NCBI GenBank assembly: GCA_031763025.1
Contig: JASSKH010000007.1
Location: forward strand, 2,465,276-2,529,275
Length of the DNA stretch: 64,000 nt
Source: Macrocystis pyrifera
Lineage: Eukaryota > Sar > Phaeophyceae > Laminariales > Laminariaceae
Direction of reading: 5' to 3'
Part shown: positions 9,000-23,100 of the stretch, in pieces
How positions within the stretch are numbered: the stretch's first letter is position 1
Layout: each line of letters opens with the position of its first letter
Position numbers and translations under genes: made by a program
The notes under the pieces: model-generated
Seen by the model: only the letters and a program-made list of their open reading frames with translations
Database searches by the model: none
What the model was told of the DNA's origin: nothing

Positions 9000-10860
9000 A
9001 GCCATGTTTCTATAAGGTGATCCCAGTGTTGTTACGATCGATGTGTTGTAGTCAATTTGCGAAAGATTTCGCTGCTCGTACCGACTCTGGCACAGGTGAT
9101 TGTCTACAAGCGATTGTCCTCCCGGTGAGGCGGGGTCGCGGAGCTCAAGGCGCAGGGCTCCGTTCAATCGGAAAGTGTTCCCAGACTACTTGTATGTGTC
9201 CGCTATTGATTCACGCGGTACAAACGTCAACGTCGAGAGCGGTTCGGGACCAGATTTTCCCAAGATTGGAGTTCCTTGTGACTGCGGACAGAGAGACAGA
9301 CAGATTTCCAAAGCCCAAAATAGAGACGCAGTTTTACAAACTGAGAATTCAATAACACGATCAAGACCAACAGTAGCCCAGCCTCCGAATACTTCGGTTG
9401 CGCCATCCAGTTGAATCCGTGTTCCACTCAGAGTGTCATCAACCGCTCGCCTGAGAACACATTCAAACGTCCGGCGCAGTCATGCCTGTCTGCGACACAG
9501 GCTCTATCACGATCTTGGAACAGCTCCCGGAAGTCGCCCCCCTTGCAGATATCTGGAAATGGCCACACCGGGAAACAAGTCAACACATTCGAAACTGTCA
9601 CCCTTATGCAAGAAAGTACGCACAGAGTGCCGAAACCCGCTTCGCAAGCAGGACGCAGCTTAGGACGCAGCTGACCCTTCATGTGATTTGCCGCACACCT
9701 TACGGTGATCGCGCTTGGTGCAAGCAATGTCTGCTTGGTTGGTGAAAACCCGACGTGTTTCGTCCCGGTATTGTAAGGATGTGGAGATCTGTAGTCATAC
9801 GACTACGGCCAGGCATGACCCCCGCGAGATACCCACCAATGTTCGTTTGAGCATCCACCAAATTAATCTATCGATCGGCCCGCTGCATCCCTCGCTGTCT
9901 GAACATATATCATCCCCTCCGGGTCTGTGCAGCATGCCGTCCGTCTTGCACGCGGGTGATACTGGCATGTCGCGACAATCAACTCCTTTAAGTGTACTTG
10001 GTTTGCAGAACGGCGCACCAGCTCTGGCCGGAAGCTTTTCCGTGGGCATGTCCCATATCGCCACTAATCGTTCAGTCGACAAGCACCTTGTCGAACACGG
10101 TATTTCTACAAATACCACTGATTGATACAGGTGAGTTGGAACCCGGCGACTTACTCGGTACCCTCCTACCCGCTGCTCTGAGTACCCGTCGAAGCGTTTT
10201 CACAAGACTGCGGCACCCCGACGCCAACTCCAACGATTGCCAATGAGCATCATCTGACCGTTCCTGGCAATATGACACCACCCATTGACTGGTGGTTCTT
10301 CGCGCCAGTTACTACCCACCGCGTCGATAAACCCGACCCCTTCATTGGCCACGTAAGCGAAGAACCCCCTCTCCTTCACGACGAGTTTGAGGCCAGCACG
10401 CCGAAGTCTGTTGATCGCGTGTCCTCGCCTTGCTTACTTGAACGCTTAAGTTTCGACTACTTGGCTAGCTTCCTGCAAGGGTAAGGCCGCCGGCGGATCT
10501 TGGGATAAAGCGTGAGTGATTTATATAGCCAAGGCTGGGACTCGAACGTCATAACTAGGTCGAGGGACACCCACATCGAATTCGCTGCCGTGTTTTCCGC
10601 GTCACCTACCGTTTTCGGCTCCTGCTCTAATTAGTGCAATATTTAACACTTTGACTCCGCCCAACAGTCCCCTGGTTACGTCGCGCCCCGCTCATATCGC
10701 GTTAATCTCCTTGCTGCGAAACAAACAGGCGTTAATCATGGACATATTCTACGGGCGGTCCGAGACAGCAGTCCACGCCGCCCTGTAGCCATCATACCAA
10801 AGACATCAAGCGGGACCCGACTCCCAACCAACAGGAATAAACTGCACTACATCAACGTCC
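9000..10860 (+). pseudogene. probable gag/protease end of a decayed Ty3/gypsy element
   Basis: This precedes clear gypsy reverse transcriptase remains on the same strand. Short fragments such as PVCDTGSITILEQL near 9,482 may be what is left of an aspartic protease, but stops and frameshifts are frequent and no frame is open for long. The placement rests mainly on its position upstream of the RT. Confidence 0.35.
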
Positions 10861-12060
10861 TCGTCAACTTCCGGTTTCACGCATCGGCGAGGTCCTCGAC
10901 CGTCCTCGAAAAACCGGCAGGTGACGGATCCTTTCCCTCTTTGATATAGTATCCTCACTCCACCAAATCACGATTCACGAAGACATTATCCCGTTCGCGG
11001 TTTCCCACACGCCCACACGCCTCTTCGAGTGGCTCGTTATGACACAAGGAGGCAGTGCGGGACCAGAATGGTTCGTCAAGGTGCTCAATGAGACTGTCAA
11101 GGGTCTTGTCAACGTCGCCGCATACTAAGATATCGCCATCGTCTTCGACCAGGACCCTGCCGACCACGTACTCAATCTTAGGAAGGTTTTCAAACTGTTG
11201 GCGAAACACGATCTCAAGTTACCGCTCTCGACGGCGAATATCGGCGCCAAAGACGCAGATTCCCTCGGTCACATTATTCATCACAATGGTATCCGACCGC
11301 CCGCCAGCAAGGTTGACGATCTCACGAAGAGGATGATGCCTGAAGACCTCAAGTAGTCGCGCTCCCTTCTGGGAGGTCCGTCGTACTACAGAAAATGTCT
11401 AGCGGAGATGGCCAAACGGATCCCGTTAATCACCCCTCTTCCTAATTAAGGCGTACAACTTGTCTTTACACCGGCCATGGAGACCATCCTACCGTCATTC
11501 CTCACTGAATTATCAGACCCACCGGGATTGTATACGTACAGGGACGCCGTCGCAAACAAATCCTGCCCTTTTGCCCTCTACCGCGAGGCAGGAGTCGAAA
11601 TATTTGCAGCCACCCTCACAAGAACAACTATATACGGCAATTCGTCAGTGGCACTACCTTCGATACTGAGCGCCACACAGGTGGCCGATGGCCCGCCTTC
11701 GTACAATGTAGGCGTAAACAAATCCTTGTGGAGATAGTGAACAATGTAGTAAAACTCCCAACCCGGTACACCTATTGGTGCGCTACTTTGTTCCATGTCT
11801 CCACGAGGTTCCTTTTACTGCCACATTATGCAGGGGGCGGTCTCGGCCACCGGTGGGCGAACTTCATTCGATCTCCGCGTTGGCAGCATCGTCTGGAGCA
11901 TCAAGCGCTTCTGCGGTTTATTTGTAGGGTACAACTTTCCCCGTTTGTTTGGATCACAAGGCGCTGGACAGCTTTTGACAGGGTCACCGAGTACAACCCC
12001 CGAGTCCAGCAATGGCTCGAGTTTCAGTTTATCGACGCCCTATGGAGTACCGCAAACGTA
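10860..12060 (+). pseudogene. Ty3/gypsy reverse transcriptase and RNase H relic
   Basis: Translating across stops and frameshifts gives gypsy RT landmarks in order. These are FDIVSSLHQITIHEDI (palm helix region, near 10,940), AAYxDIAIVFD in place of the YxDD box (near 11,120), LRKVFKLLAKHDLKLPLS, LGHIIHHNGIRPPASKVDD (near 11,270) and LGGPSYYRKCLAEMAKRI (near 11,370). Further on, EYNPRVQQWLEFQF near 12,000 matches the end of a gypsy RNase H. In-frame stops occur after AAY and after EDLK, so the copy is dead. I found no flanking LTR pair. Confidence 0.8.
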
Positions 12061-14051
12061 GTGTCAACGGGAAAGATACAAAATAAGTGCCTCGGTTACC
12101 GTTGCTAGCAACGGAGCGCGACTTCAGCGGCCGTAGCCACTCAACCGCATCGGACGAACAACCCAATTTTCCCATTCGCTTGAAAGGCCGTGACTCTTCG
12201 GCTCCGAGGCTCGGCTTGGGTAAATTTGCGCCCTCCAATTAACGCGTTGGTTGCGATAGGCTATAGCTTCTCGTCCAATGGTCGCGATTTTCGCCAACAC
12301 GGACCGCGAATGAGGGTTGACACCTTGATGTTCCCTTCGGCGGATTCATTGTTCGTGCCCCCAACTCCGCCTTCTCGCGAGGTTCCACCCGAAATTTCAC
12401 TTAGCACGCAAATGCTACGACGATATTACCGCTTCTGTGTTTGCCGCACCCGTTGCACCCTCTCCGCCACGGTTCCAAACGGCTCAAGGCGCTAGTGTTG
12501 CTCTGGCCACGAAATGGGGGATCGCGGAGAACGTTTAGAGGCGAACGATCAGCTGCGCCGTGAATCTATATATGTTCTGAAACCGCGACGTTGCTGTAAA
12601 CCCGAGTTAAATCTTGGATTGCACAACATGGCAGCATGCAGGTTGCCTTTACAATGCATGCGTCACTCACGCGAGTCTGGTGGTACTCGTAGGCCTCGCT
12701 CCGATGTCTTCTGGGCACGTGCAAAAGGGAGATACAGACGATTCCTCTTGCAGAAGGGACAACAACGCCTCTGTGACAGCACCCGCCAACACTGCGTAGC
12801 CCACCCTGAAGGACCGTTTAGGCAATCGCATAGATCAGCAGGGAACAACATCCATCCGGAGACATCAGAAGACGGATCGAAGACGCGAAGCTTCAAGGCC
12901 TACTCTCGCAATTGTACAGTTTGCAAGGCGAAAAGCTGACAGGACTAGTGTGGAGCAAAAATCGGACAAAGGTCGAGCACAGTGCGGCGCGCGGTGAGGT
13001 CATCACCAACGTGAGAAGTTCAAATGAAGGGCGGGCAACCAGGACCCACGCATGTCTGAAAAACATGAGTGATTGATTACAAACGGTTAGCAGTCCTCTT
13101 AGTCGAGACCACGTCAGTGTCAATATACACACGCAACTGGGGGGCGGCTATCCTTGTGCAGGTTAGTTCTGCCAATTATATATGGGCCATTGGCTTGCAT
13201 CACCTTGATGGCTGCTGAGCAAAGAGAGGAGCGAGATGAAAAAAAACACACCTTCTTTGAGACGGACAAAATCTCTCTGTCAGGGAGTGCTTTGACGCTT
13301 GACGCAGACGCCGTACTCCACATAAAGACACATCCTGCGGTAGGGGGTAGCACCTAAATTTTATGAGGTTCCTCGCTTGAGAAGCTCTGTACGTCACCCA
13401 GCAACCGACTTTGAGAATAAAAAGGAAGCCAGTCCCGATACAAGGTCCCATCGACCTAGGTATCCAACTGACAATATTGTACCTGGCAAAACACATATCG
13501 GGTCCAACCTCCTCGATTAAGGAGCCCCATCAACGAGAAGTGTTCGGACTTTATTAAAACCATGCAAACCTCCCATATACCGTACGAGCAACACGGCCCC
13601 AGAGCCAAAACTAAACAGAACAATATATGTTTGAAACGTGCCGAAATAAAACGAATCCCCAGGTGCGTAAATCACCACTAGCAGATGTCAAAATGGCAAC
13701 ATAACAGATACCTGGTATATTAAAAAAACGTACATCTGTTTCCCTACACCAGACTATTTTTAAGGGTGGGGGAGCGTGCGTAAACCCAACGCGTTGTTAC
13801 GTTACAAAACACTATAAACCTTTACGTACAGCACCACGCTTTGTTCGCCCTATTTAAGACCGCAAAACAAAATATCACAATAACTTCCAACCAGTTTAAA
13901 CCCAAAAGCGTGGGCAGTCCTCACGAGGTTACCACTATGCAAAACTTAGATTCCCTTCACCCACAGCTATGTCTCCGACCAGTCCAGAGTGCCAGTTGAA
14001 AGCGTGTCCCCACCGGGACGAAGACTTAAAATAAACGATACTCGTAGCAGA
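12061..14051. other. unassigned; may extend the gypsy relic, then 3' flank of the transporter gene
   Basis: The stretch 12,190-12,950 has short open pieces on the plus strand that could be eroded gypsy polyprotein, but I see no integrase motif. From about 13,350 it is AT-richer and presumably includes the 3' untranslated region of the transporter gene that ends at 14,052. Confidence 0.35.
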
Positions 14052-14113
14052 TCATCTACGATCCCAGCTGTCGTCGTCCAGTTTGCGACCAGCGGTCTCG
14101 ACGGGAATCATAC
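14052..14113 (-). CDS. transporter exon 12 (C-terminus and stop)
   Basis: This 62-base coding part enters in phase 1 after a gtggcag acceptor. It encodes MIPVETAGRKLDDDSWDRR and ends at TGA 14,052-14,054. PVETAGRKL matches the (P)xETxGRxL signature that ends SVOP-type transporters. Confidence 0.88.
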
Positions 14114-17100
14114 CTGCCACAGCGTGAAATTTATGAAGCAACAACTAGCATTTAAAAAACATACCATGAGTGCATGAGTCGTATCACCCGACTCTAGCCG
14201 GGACCCTACAGCAGACATGTTCCGCGACAGCAGGCAGCAGCGGTAGGTTGGCGACAAGAAAGCATCGCAACACGAGTGCAACTATGAAAAAATCGAGCTT
14301 GGAGCTGTATGTCATGTGCTCCGAGTTGAGACTGTCTTTCAGTACGCGGAATCATGGGCTGAGTGGCGAATGCTCTTTTTGCGTCTTGGCCACGATACGT
14401 ATGGAGAAACGTGAAGCTTCGCGTCGACGTGCTGCTATTGCAGCTGATGCCAGAATCAAAACTCTCACCAGCGAAAAATCCTGTGAGTATCATCGTCGGT
14501 CCGAAGAGCAGTAGCGGAGCCACCGGACCCCCCTTATCATAAAAAACTTCCGCAAGAACGGGCGCCGCCAAACCTGCCGATTTAGTACGACGAGCACAAT
14601 ACACGCAGAAAAATATAATGTGGCGGAGGCAGTGTGTGTGTTTGCTGCCCACATGAAACCATTATTTCTACCCGTCGACATTTGGCAAACCCAGTGTCCG
14701 TGCTGATTCTTCATCCTAGAGAGAAACAAGCTCTGTTACAATCAAACGGCTATACCTGTAGGGGTGTGCAATATCAGACGAAAGACAAAACGTCTTCCTC
14801 TGGGGCAACCCCGTTACACGATGACAGTTCAAGTAAAAAGCAGCTGTGGTCAGAGAAGCATCGCTTGGGACTTGAACAACGTCGTCGTTGCCCTCTTTGT
14901 CGGTAGGGATCATCTTTAATCACGCCAATCTCCCAACTATTAAGACAGCTTCCTCCCGTTTATGTCAGGCGAGGCCCACACTCCACGAACGTGTAGAGAA
15001 ATGTGATGTTTACAAGGATGATACCAAGTGTACATCAACTTCCCTACCCGACTCTGTGAGCTGGCAGCTGTGGAAATTCAAAGCGAGAGCACTGCGAGGT
15101 AACCACGTTACTGCTTCCATCAAAGTAAAGCAATACTGCAAAGCGCATATTCCCGGTATGCCAGGGCGGTTCCGGGAACAAAATGACAACACGCAACCAT
15201 CTCCATAAAACGGTATTCTAGAAAGGCCGGTAGGTCACTGCAGCTTTTGCTGCTCCGTCATAGATCAGCTGACTTGCTTCCGTAGAGAATAAACGGGAAA
15301 AAATAGTAGAGTTGCATAAATTGACTTGACGCCTCTAAACGAAGTACGAGAGCGTAAAAATGTGCATGCACGAGATCAAAAAGAAGGCGAGAGGGAAAAA
15401 AAAAAACGCAGCTTTCGTATCACACCGTATATGCACAAACGTCCAACAAGACCATCATATTTTAACAATAAGTATGGTACTGGTGTAACGGTTTCGCCCA
15501 GTGAAAAAAATCCGCCGTGCCGCCAGTCAAAACCACGCACCTCCCAAGCGCGTCACAACGCTGGAGCTTCCCATCCCCACGGCGCGATACTTGGTGGAGT
15601 ACAACTCCGGCGTAATGACGTACATTATCGTACTCGGCACCGCTGGAGTAACAGAATCAAGCGCGCGCACGCCTCAGTGAGAAAGGGACATACTAGCGTT
15701 CGTCCGCACATGCATCACATATTCCAGTACGAGGAACCTTGCTAGAAGGGGCAAGGCGCGTGGTCTTCAAAAGCGGGCGAGTGTAACATGGTGTCGCTAA
15801 CCAGAGGCGCAGCGGGGTCCAGGAAGGTCACCGCTGAGCGCGAAAAGTCTCACGGTCGCCGCCGAGCTAAGGCCCAGCAGGCCTCCATAACGATGTTTTC
15901 TCACAAAGCTTTAGTGGCGTACAGGCCCAAATGGTCCAATAATAGCAGGCGCGCACAAACAGACACCTGACGGTTCGCGTCAACTTCCGTGCAAAGAGAC
16001 ACGCTCCACGACAACGCGGTTATTGTCACGTCTTGAAAACGAACAGCAGTGTGACGAGTGATTGGCTGGGCGATACAAATGCGGTGTGGTCGCATTGTAG
16101 TAGGTAGGCGCATGGCAATCTCCCTTTCCCACTCACCGCTGAAAAACAGAACCAGCAAAGACAAGGTGGCGAACAACGCCGTAACGTGTGTTGTCGTGGA
16201 TAGGACAATGATTGAAGCAGCGCTAGCGTAGGACGACCACATGAGAGCGCGTACGCGACCCAGACGACTTTCCTGGACTAGCCACATTGCTGCGTAGGCG
16301 CCTGTAGGGCAACAAACGGATCAGGGGAGGATTCGAGACCGGGCGAGCACGGGAAATAGGCGATCGGGATACGAGTAGATACTAGGGCGAGAGTGTCTAC
16401 CTGACAATTGCATCCTAGCGTGACCCGGCGAGGTTCGATAGTTTCAGAATGTCGGACACCATCGACGAATGCAAGCATCTACCACTCCCGGAGTAGATAT
16501 CTCGGCAACCAAAAAGCCGGACAAGGCATTGTCTGCCATCAACAGAAGCTATCCATCTTCCACCGCTCGGTAAGCATGCACCACGTGAGCTTGGACTCAG
16601 CTGGGGCGTACCTGGAATGAAAGACGCTCCAAGGAGCGCGGAAAGAATGTAGATGAAGTTTGTATTCCCACCCGAGATGTCGTAGTAGTACCTCGGCAAC
16701 AAAAACGTCAGACCGTAATAGCTGGTGCAATCGGGTTGGTAGGAGGGGAGGGGGGGGGGGGGGTACTCGATATCATGCATGGCCGTAGTCGTATGACCAC
16801 AGGCGGGGGGTCAGCGCATATCTCCACATACACATCGAGGGCAACCTGGGCTTGCCATTGTTTTCGGGAACTAAAAATAGCAGTCGCGAGGCGGCCGCCA
16901 AGACAAGCTATGCGTAAAAAATCGACGAGGCTGTCGTTCGCGTGCCTCACGCAGGTGCCAACCACATCACAACAGAGACGTAATCCCGGTGCGCTTCATG
17001 CAGCCTTGGGAACTTGAATCGGTGGTGCCAATTTCATCCATCGTGTGTACAGCCGGGTCGCTAACAGTCAGAAACGTCTTGGTTCATCTTGGTTCCCACC

Positions 17101-20100
17101 TGAGGTTCACGGAAAGCCAGGCCACCCAGCTTTTACGTCCACGGATTTTCGCCAATATTGAAACCGAGCCGAAGATATATGCAAGATGGGCGGATGGAGT
17201 ACGCGAGCGTGGACGGGGCCCAGCGCGAGACGTGAGTAGGTGCCGGCGATAAGGAATGGTGTGGCCAGCGCCATCCTCAAGCGCAGAGTACTATTATAGC
17301 CAACGCATGCGAATACCGATATATATTTATGCAAGTACATCAGTCTCTATCGCCATGTTCGTAACACCAATTTATTTGCGTCGTTTTTGTCCCAGTTAGC
17401 CCTTGCACAAGGCGGTCACTCGCTAAAAGCTGCGACAGAGATAAAAGGCATATGTGTTGATTTCGATACGCAACGAAGCAGCGCTCTCGGTATGTTATGG
17501 TGTTTCGGCGCTTGTGCCTCTTGGTCCACTGTTCTTGTTAGTTTAGTAACTCTATTGCTGCTGTTGGTGTATTGTGCAATGCGCATGTTGTGTTCACGTT
17601 AATACGTCGTGTACGAGTAGCCGTTTCTCGACGGAAACTTCCGGTTTGGTTGCAAAAAGTACAGCTGATGTTTTTCATTTGTCATTTCGCTCACTCCGAA
17701 TCCATAATCAATCCCGCATATGTGCGTATCATACCCTTCAACACCTGTCCACACAATTCCTGGTCTGCGGCACTCACAGGCACAACGTAACCTTGCGCAG
17801 AATGGGGGTGTGGAACAGCTCCCGTATGTCCCCGGCCTCGGCCTTCTCTGCCTCTTCCCCGTGGGCATACTCGATGACAGGAAGGACCCTGTCGCCTTCG
17901 CGCCACAACCCCGAACCTGGGGCACCGCCGTCCCCGCCCGCCGTCTTGCCGTGATCAGTAGCATCGACCCCGAGGGGCACGGGTGCGCCGCCGGGAGACG
18001 CTGCGGACAGCATTAATGATGAGAAACTAGGTTTGTATCGAGAGGCAGGCAGGAGAAACTAGCTGACGCCGTGATGCTAGTTGCCCCGAGGAAAAGCATA
18101 TGTGTTGCAGCTTGCCACGCGTCAAGTTAGTAGTAGCTAATCTCGCGTGGCGCAGGACGTGGGTTCAGACTGGACTTGATACAGTTTTGATTCGTGTGTC
18201 GCTCGTCAGAAATCGGCTGTAGAAGGTGGGTGCCATATGGAATCATGTAGGAAAATTTGGCGAATCCGAAACTGCGACGGAGCAACTGATAACAGGAGAC
18301 ACGAACATTGAATCCCACGGCAGGGAAAAGGCGCAACGAGAGCACCAAAGAACAATCGCCACGTGACGCTAGGCCTGCGCAACAGAGCATCATGACAGAT
18401 GGCAGAAATAATGTCCTACGGTAGTCTCGACGCTCTGATTCACTCCGCGTAGCCTACGTTCTTGCCGCTGAGGGACCGCAAAACACCCCAATCGCAACAG
18501 GCGGTACATCACATGCAAACACGAACGTTTCAAGAAAAGAAATGAGCGCATTTTAGGCGCTGCGGCCGCCTTCGTAGCCGCCGTCACCCCTGCGAGTCAA
18601 TACCAAGAAAGCCGTGCAAAAACGCTGTGACACGAAAGCTGGGTCAAGCGAAACACTCTCGGCCGGACCCACGATCGAAGGATGGCCCGCTACTCTGTCA
18701 TTGCCCCCTCGCTAACCACGGGGGGGGGCTGCTACTACAAGGCCAGCTCGGGAAGACAACAGCAGCAGCTACCCAAGGTATTTAGTAACAGAACAAGGGG
18801 GTACGCTCTACAGCACATATTTCGTCCGCCTGCCCTAAGCGCCCGACCGCGGTGCCCTGATTGTAGAAATCGCGTGAACCATCAATTGTGAACGCTCGCG
18901 TGCCTCAAAAGGGAAGGGCGAGGCAGAGGTTGGCAAGTGCACTGCACTTTTACCCACGGTGACTAGCAATAGGGTGTTCTGTACCCAGACAGAGGGAGAG
19001 GAAAAAATAAAAGTTGCGACCCCTCGCGTGGTTGCTTGAAACAGGACCCCACTTCTCACTACATTTCTCGCATGTTCTTCTGTCCCGTTTCCATTCTTCG
19101 GTCTATAGACTGTTATCCTGTTATTTTCTGAACAACGTGGCACAGGGGAACGTCGAGAAAAGTTGCAACTCCTTGGCTGGGTGCTTGTAACCGAACCCCC
19201 TTTTTTCGTCAAATTTCTCGCACTTTCTTCTCTCCGGTTTCCATTTATCGGTATATAGACTATTAGCCCGCTATTTTCTGAACAACGTCGTGACACAGGC
19301 AAACGGGAAAACAAATTGCAATCCCTTTGGGTGCCGGACCCCACTTTCTCGCCACATCGCTTGCACTTTCTTCTCTCCCGTTCCCATTCCTCGGTCTGTA
19401 GACTATTATATTAGCCTGATGTTTCCTGAACAACGTCGTCCCACACAGGACTGCTGTAGTACCTGAAAGATTGTACGATGGAGGCGAGGACCCAACCGGG
19501 AGCCCGTCCACCTCAGTGCGCTGTCCCGAAAAATCCAGTCCAAGGACGTCCAGCTTCCCGTTAACCCTTGCCACATTTTCCAGTATCTGCCGCACATATA
19601 TAGCACCACCACCAACACAGACAAAAGAGATGACCCGAACACATGGCGGTTAATCAGTTCACTCTCCGCGCTACTTCAGGGTCGGTTTTTCACACTTTCC
19701 TGTCCTGCTACTCGGGTAAGGCGAGAGGGGTACAGCCGCAATCAAGCCAGCACAGGTCCAAACAGCGGCACTACCGCAGGTAGCCGCTCATATTCGAATG
19801 GTAGACCATCATCCCGGCAATTGAACCCTTGCACAGAAGAAGGTGTCAGTCACAGCGCGATGGCCAATCGCGGACACAGGCACTGCGGTTACACGACGAA
19901 AAAATCGAGGGCGCAAGAGGCTCCGGTGGGGCTTGCCGCCCTCAACCCTCCAAGTAAAAGCCGGGGATAAACTTGTGTCCTTAAGGGGCCCCTTCGGTAA
20001 AGAAAACCAAGTGCCGAAAATATTGTTGTCGTTCGTCTTAGAGCTGCAATATTATTTCTGGTAAAACTACGGCATTCTATGACTACCGAAAACGACATTT

Positions 20101-23100
20101 CTCCAATGTTGAGGCTCGACATATCGCCCTTACGACAGTGTAAGAGGACGTAGCTCATACGGGTGGACAATATTTGTTCGGCAGGTGCCCGACCAACCCA
20201 ATGTATTTTTGTTATCACGAAAAATGCCTCTTCTTTGAAAATAACTCCCCATAACTCTGCTTACATTGGCCGAAATTGAAAAATAGTCGGTTCGCACGCG
20301 GCTGACACTGTTTCACCCCAGATTTCGACAAGGCTGGACGCTATGGATAGTAGGTGAACCTACCCGAACTTGCAGTTGGACCGTTGGTAGAGTCCTACAC
20401 GGACGCAGCAGTATGGAGATACCAGGGTTCTTTACGGTGCGGTTTTTCCTATCGGTTCGGTGCGATTCGGTGCGGTTAACCGCACCGCACCGTGGGATTT
20501 TTGCCTCTTGAAAACCGCACCGCACCGTAGGTTTTACGAAATAGGAAAACCGCACCGAACCGCACCGTAGGATTCCAAATATAACCGAACCGCATCGTAG
20601 TGTTCCCGACATCTGAAAACCGTACCGAACCGCACCGTAGAATATACGATGTGTTGAAACCGCACCGAGTCGCACCGTAGGATGTATTATAGCACTGAAC
20701 CGCGCCGTAGGATTCACAATATCTGAAAACCGCACCGAACTGCATCGTAAGATTCCTGATTTCTTAAAACCGCACGAGACTGCACCGCAGGAATGCCATC
20801 GAAACCGCACCGCACCGTGTGCGTCAAGATACGGTGCAAAACACCGTTAGATCCGTTATTTAACGGTGCGGTTAACTTGAAACCGTACAAGAATCGCAGT
20901 TCCATCGGCCGCGGAACGGTGCACTAGGGTCACGGTTTCGCACGGCTCATGACGGTTTCTGCAGGGTTTCGTGTCAAAAGTGTTCCCGCTGGCTTGATTG
21001 ATCTTTTGGAGTATTTCATATTTTGAATATTTTTGTGGTTGCAAAACAAAAAAAGGTTTCGAACGTTGTTTATATTCATATATTTCTGATATATTATATA
21101 TTCCGAGTCTCCTGAAGAACACCTGCCGGAAAATACGAAAATATCAGAAAAAAATAAGATATCTGTAAAAACTGAAACATACAAAATACCAGTATACCGG
21201 TATTGTATATTGTGCTGGCACGCATCGTGCAATTTATGTTTTTATTTATTTACTCTTTATGTTTTTTTCATCTATTTATTGTTTATTGAATCTGGTTTTT
21301 TATGTGTTCATGCTGTTGCTCTCTTGAATTTGCAAATGAGGTATAGAGTAAACAAGATGTACCTGGTGCCTGGTACCCAAACGGTACGAACCCGAGGGCT
21401 TGTACGGTTTATTCATACGCTGCCTGTAGCGGTTTCGTTAGTGCGCTAGTGCCCCGAGAAAAAGCGTCAGAAACCGTAGGAAACAACGGTTTTGTACGGT
21501 TTATTCATAGGGCGCACCGTAGAGAAACAAAAAGATTGCGTTAGTGCCCCGAGAAAAAGGCTTGTACGGATCATTTATACGGTGTACCGTAGAGAAACAG
21601 CAGTTTCGTTAGTGCCCCGATAAAAAAGCCTGACAACCGTACGAAACCGCTGTTTAGTACGGTTTATATGTACGGTGCACAGTAGAGAAAAGCGTGTGTT
21701 GTACCGTTTTCCCTGCGGGGATTGGAACCTCACCGTAGAAAAACCGATTCAACGGGGAACCGAACCGAACCGGACCGTATGATATATCACAAGACCGAAC
21801 CGCACCGTGAGATTTTCGATTTTCTGAAACCGCACCGAACCACACCGTAGGATATATCACAAAACCGAACCGCACCGTAGGATTTACAATACCTGAACCG
21901 CACCGAACCGCACCGTAAGATTTCCGATTTTCTAAAACCGCACCGAACCAGACCGTAGGATTTTCGAATAAAAAAAACGCACCGTGCACGGACGGATAAC
22001 CGTGAAGATCCCTGGAAGATACCAAACAACTCCTGAAAGTTCAATTTCGTGACGTTGAGCGATTTCTTTCCATGATGCAAGCACAGCAATGGGTGCCCTT
22101 TCTTGCGGATCCAAGGGTCCCAACACCTCATAGATGCCATCACGAACAGCGTATATGTTGCTCGGTCGACAAGCCGAGGCTTAGTTATGGAGATATATCG
22201 TTTTCGGTAGGGAGGCATGATATGTCATTACTATACCAGAACTAGTGTTGCAGCTGTAAAACAAACTGAAACATATTTGTTTTTCGAAGACTGCAGCAAA
22301 ACAAAAATCTTGAGCGAAGAGCTCCCTGAAAGCATATTCGAAATTCCAAGCTTATTTTTGGGGCATCAACTCAAAGCGAGAAAAAAAGGCAGCACCACCA
22401 AATAATATGAGTCAACACGACAGACCTGTGCGGCCTCGTGGTCCCTTTCCATGACGTGCAGGAAGCGAGGACTCTCTGGGAGCAGTCGGTATGCGACAGC
22501 CACCATAGCGGAGGGCACCGCCGCAAGACCCAGAAACCACCTCCAAAATAATTCCTCTTGTCTGCCGGAATATCAAAAATACGGAAACGAGTCAAGAGTC
22601 AAACCCAGGGGCAACTGGACTGGATGCGTGGCGGTACCCAAAGCAGTGTCTGGTAGTGGCGATGATGGCGATGTTGGTGGCAGTGGTAGTAATTGTGGTG
22701 GTATATAGTGATCGTGATGGTGTGCTGTACGCGGTCCGGCCGGAAAATTCTTGATTTTCCTCCGGAGGGCGACGTAGCAGACGAACTACTTCGCAGCGCA
22801 ACAAGACGAGACACCGCACTCACCCGGACCCGAAAACGTTGGAGAGAACGAGTCCCAGCAGGGACGCCGCCATGACGCCGAACCCCCAAAACGCCCCGCT
22901 GAGGCGGCAAAGAACGTCTGCGCGGTGGGAAGTGGGAAGGAACTCAGTCACGAGTGCCGTTGACACGGGCATGTTGCCGCCGATGCCAAAGCCGACAACC
23001 ATGCGAAAGATGCACAGCGTCGCCAGAGATGGGGCGACCGCCGAAGCTACGCCACCGAGGAAGACGCAAGCCAGGGACTGGACGAAGGCAGTCCGGCGGC

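Noticed and set aside
20313..22218. Cys/Gly/Arg-rich minus-strand frames
   Set aside because: They are produced by the ACCGCACCG minisatellite and shift frame with every unit.
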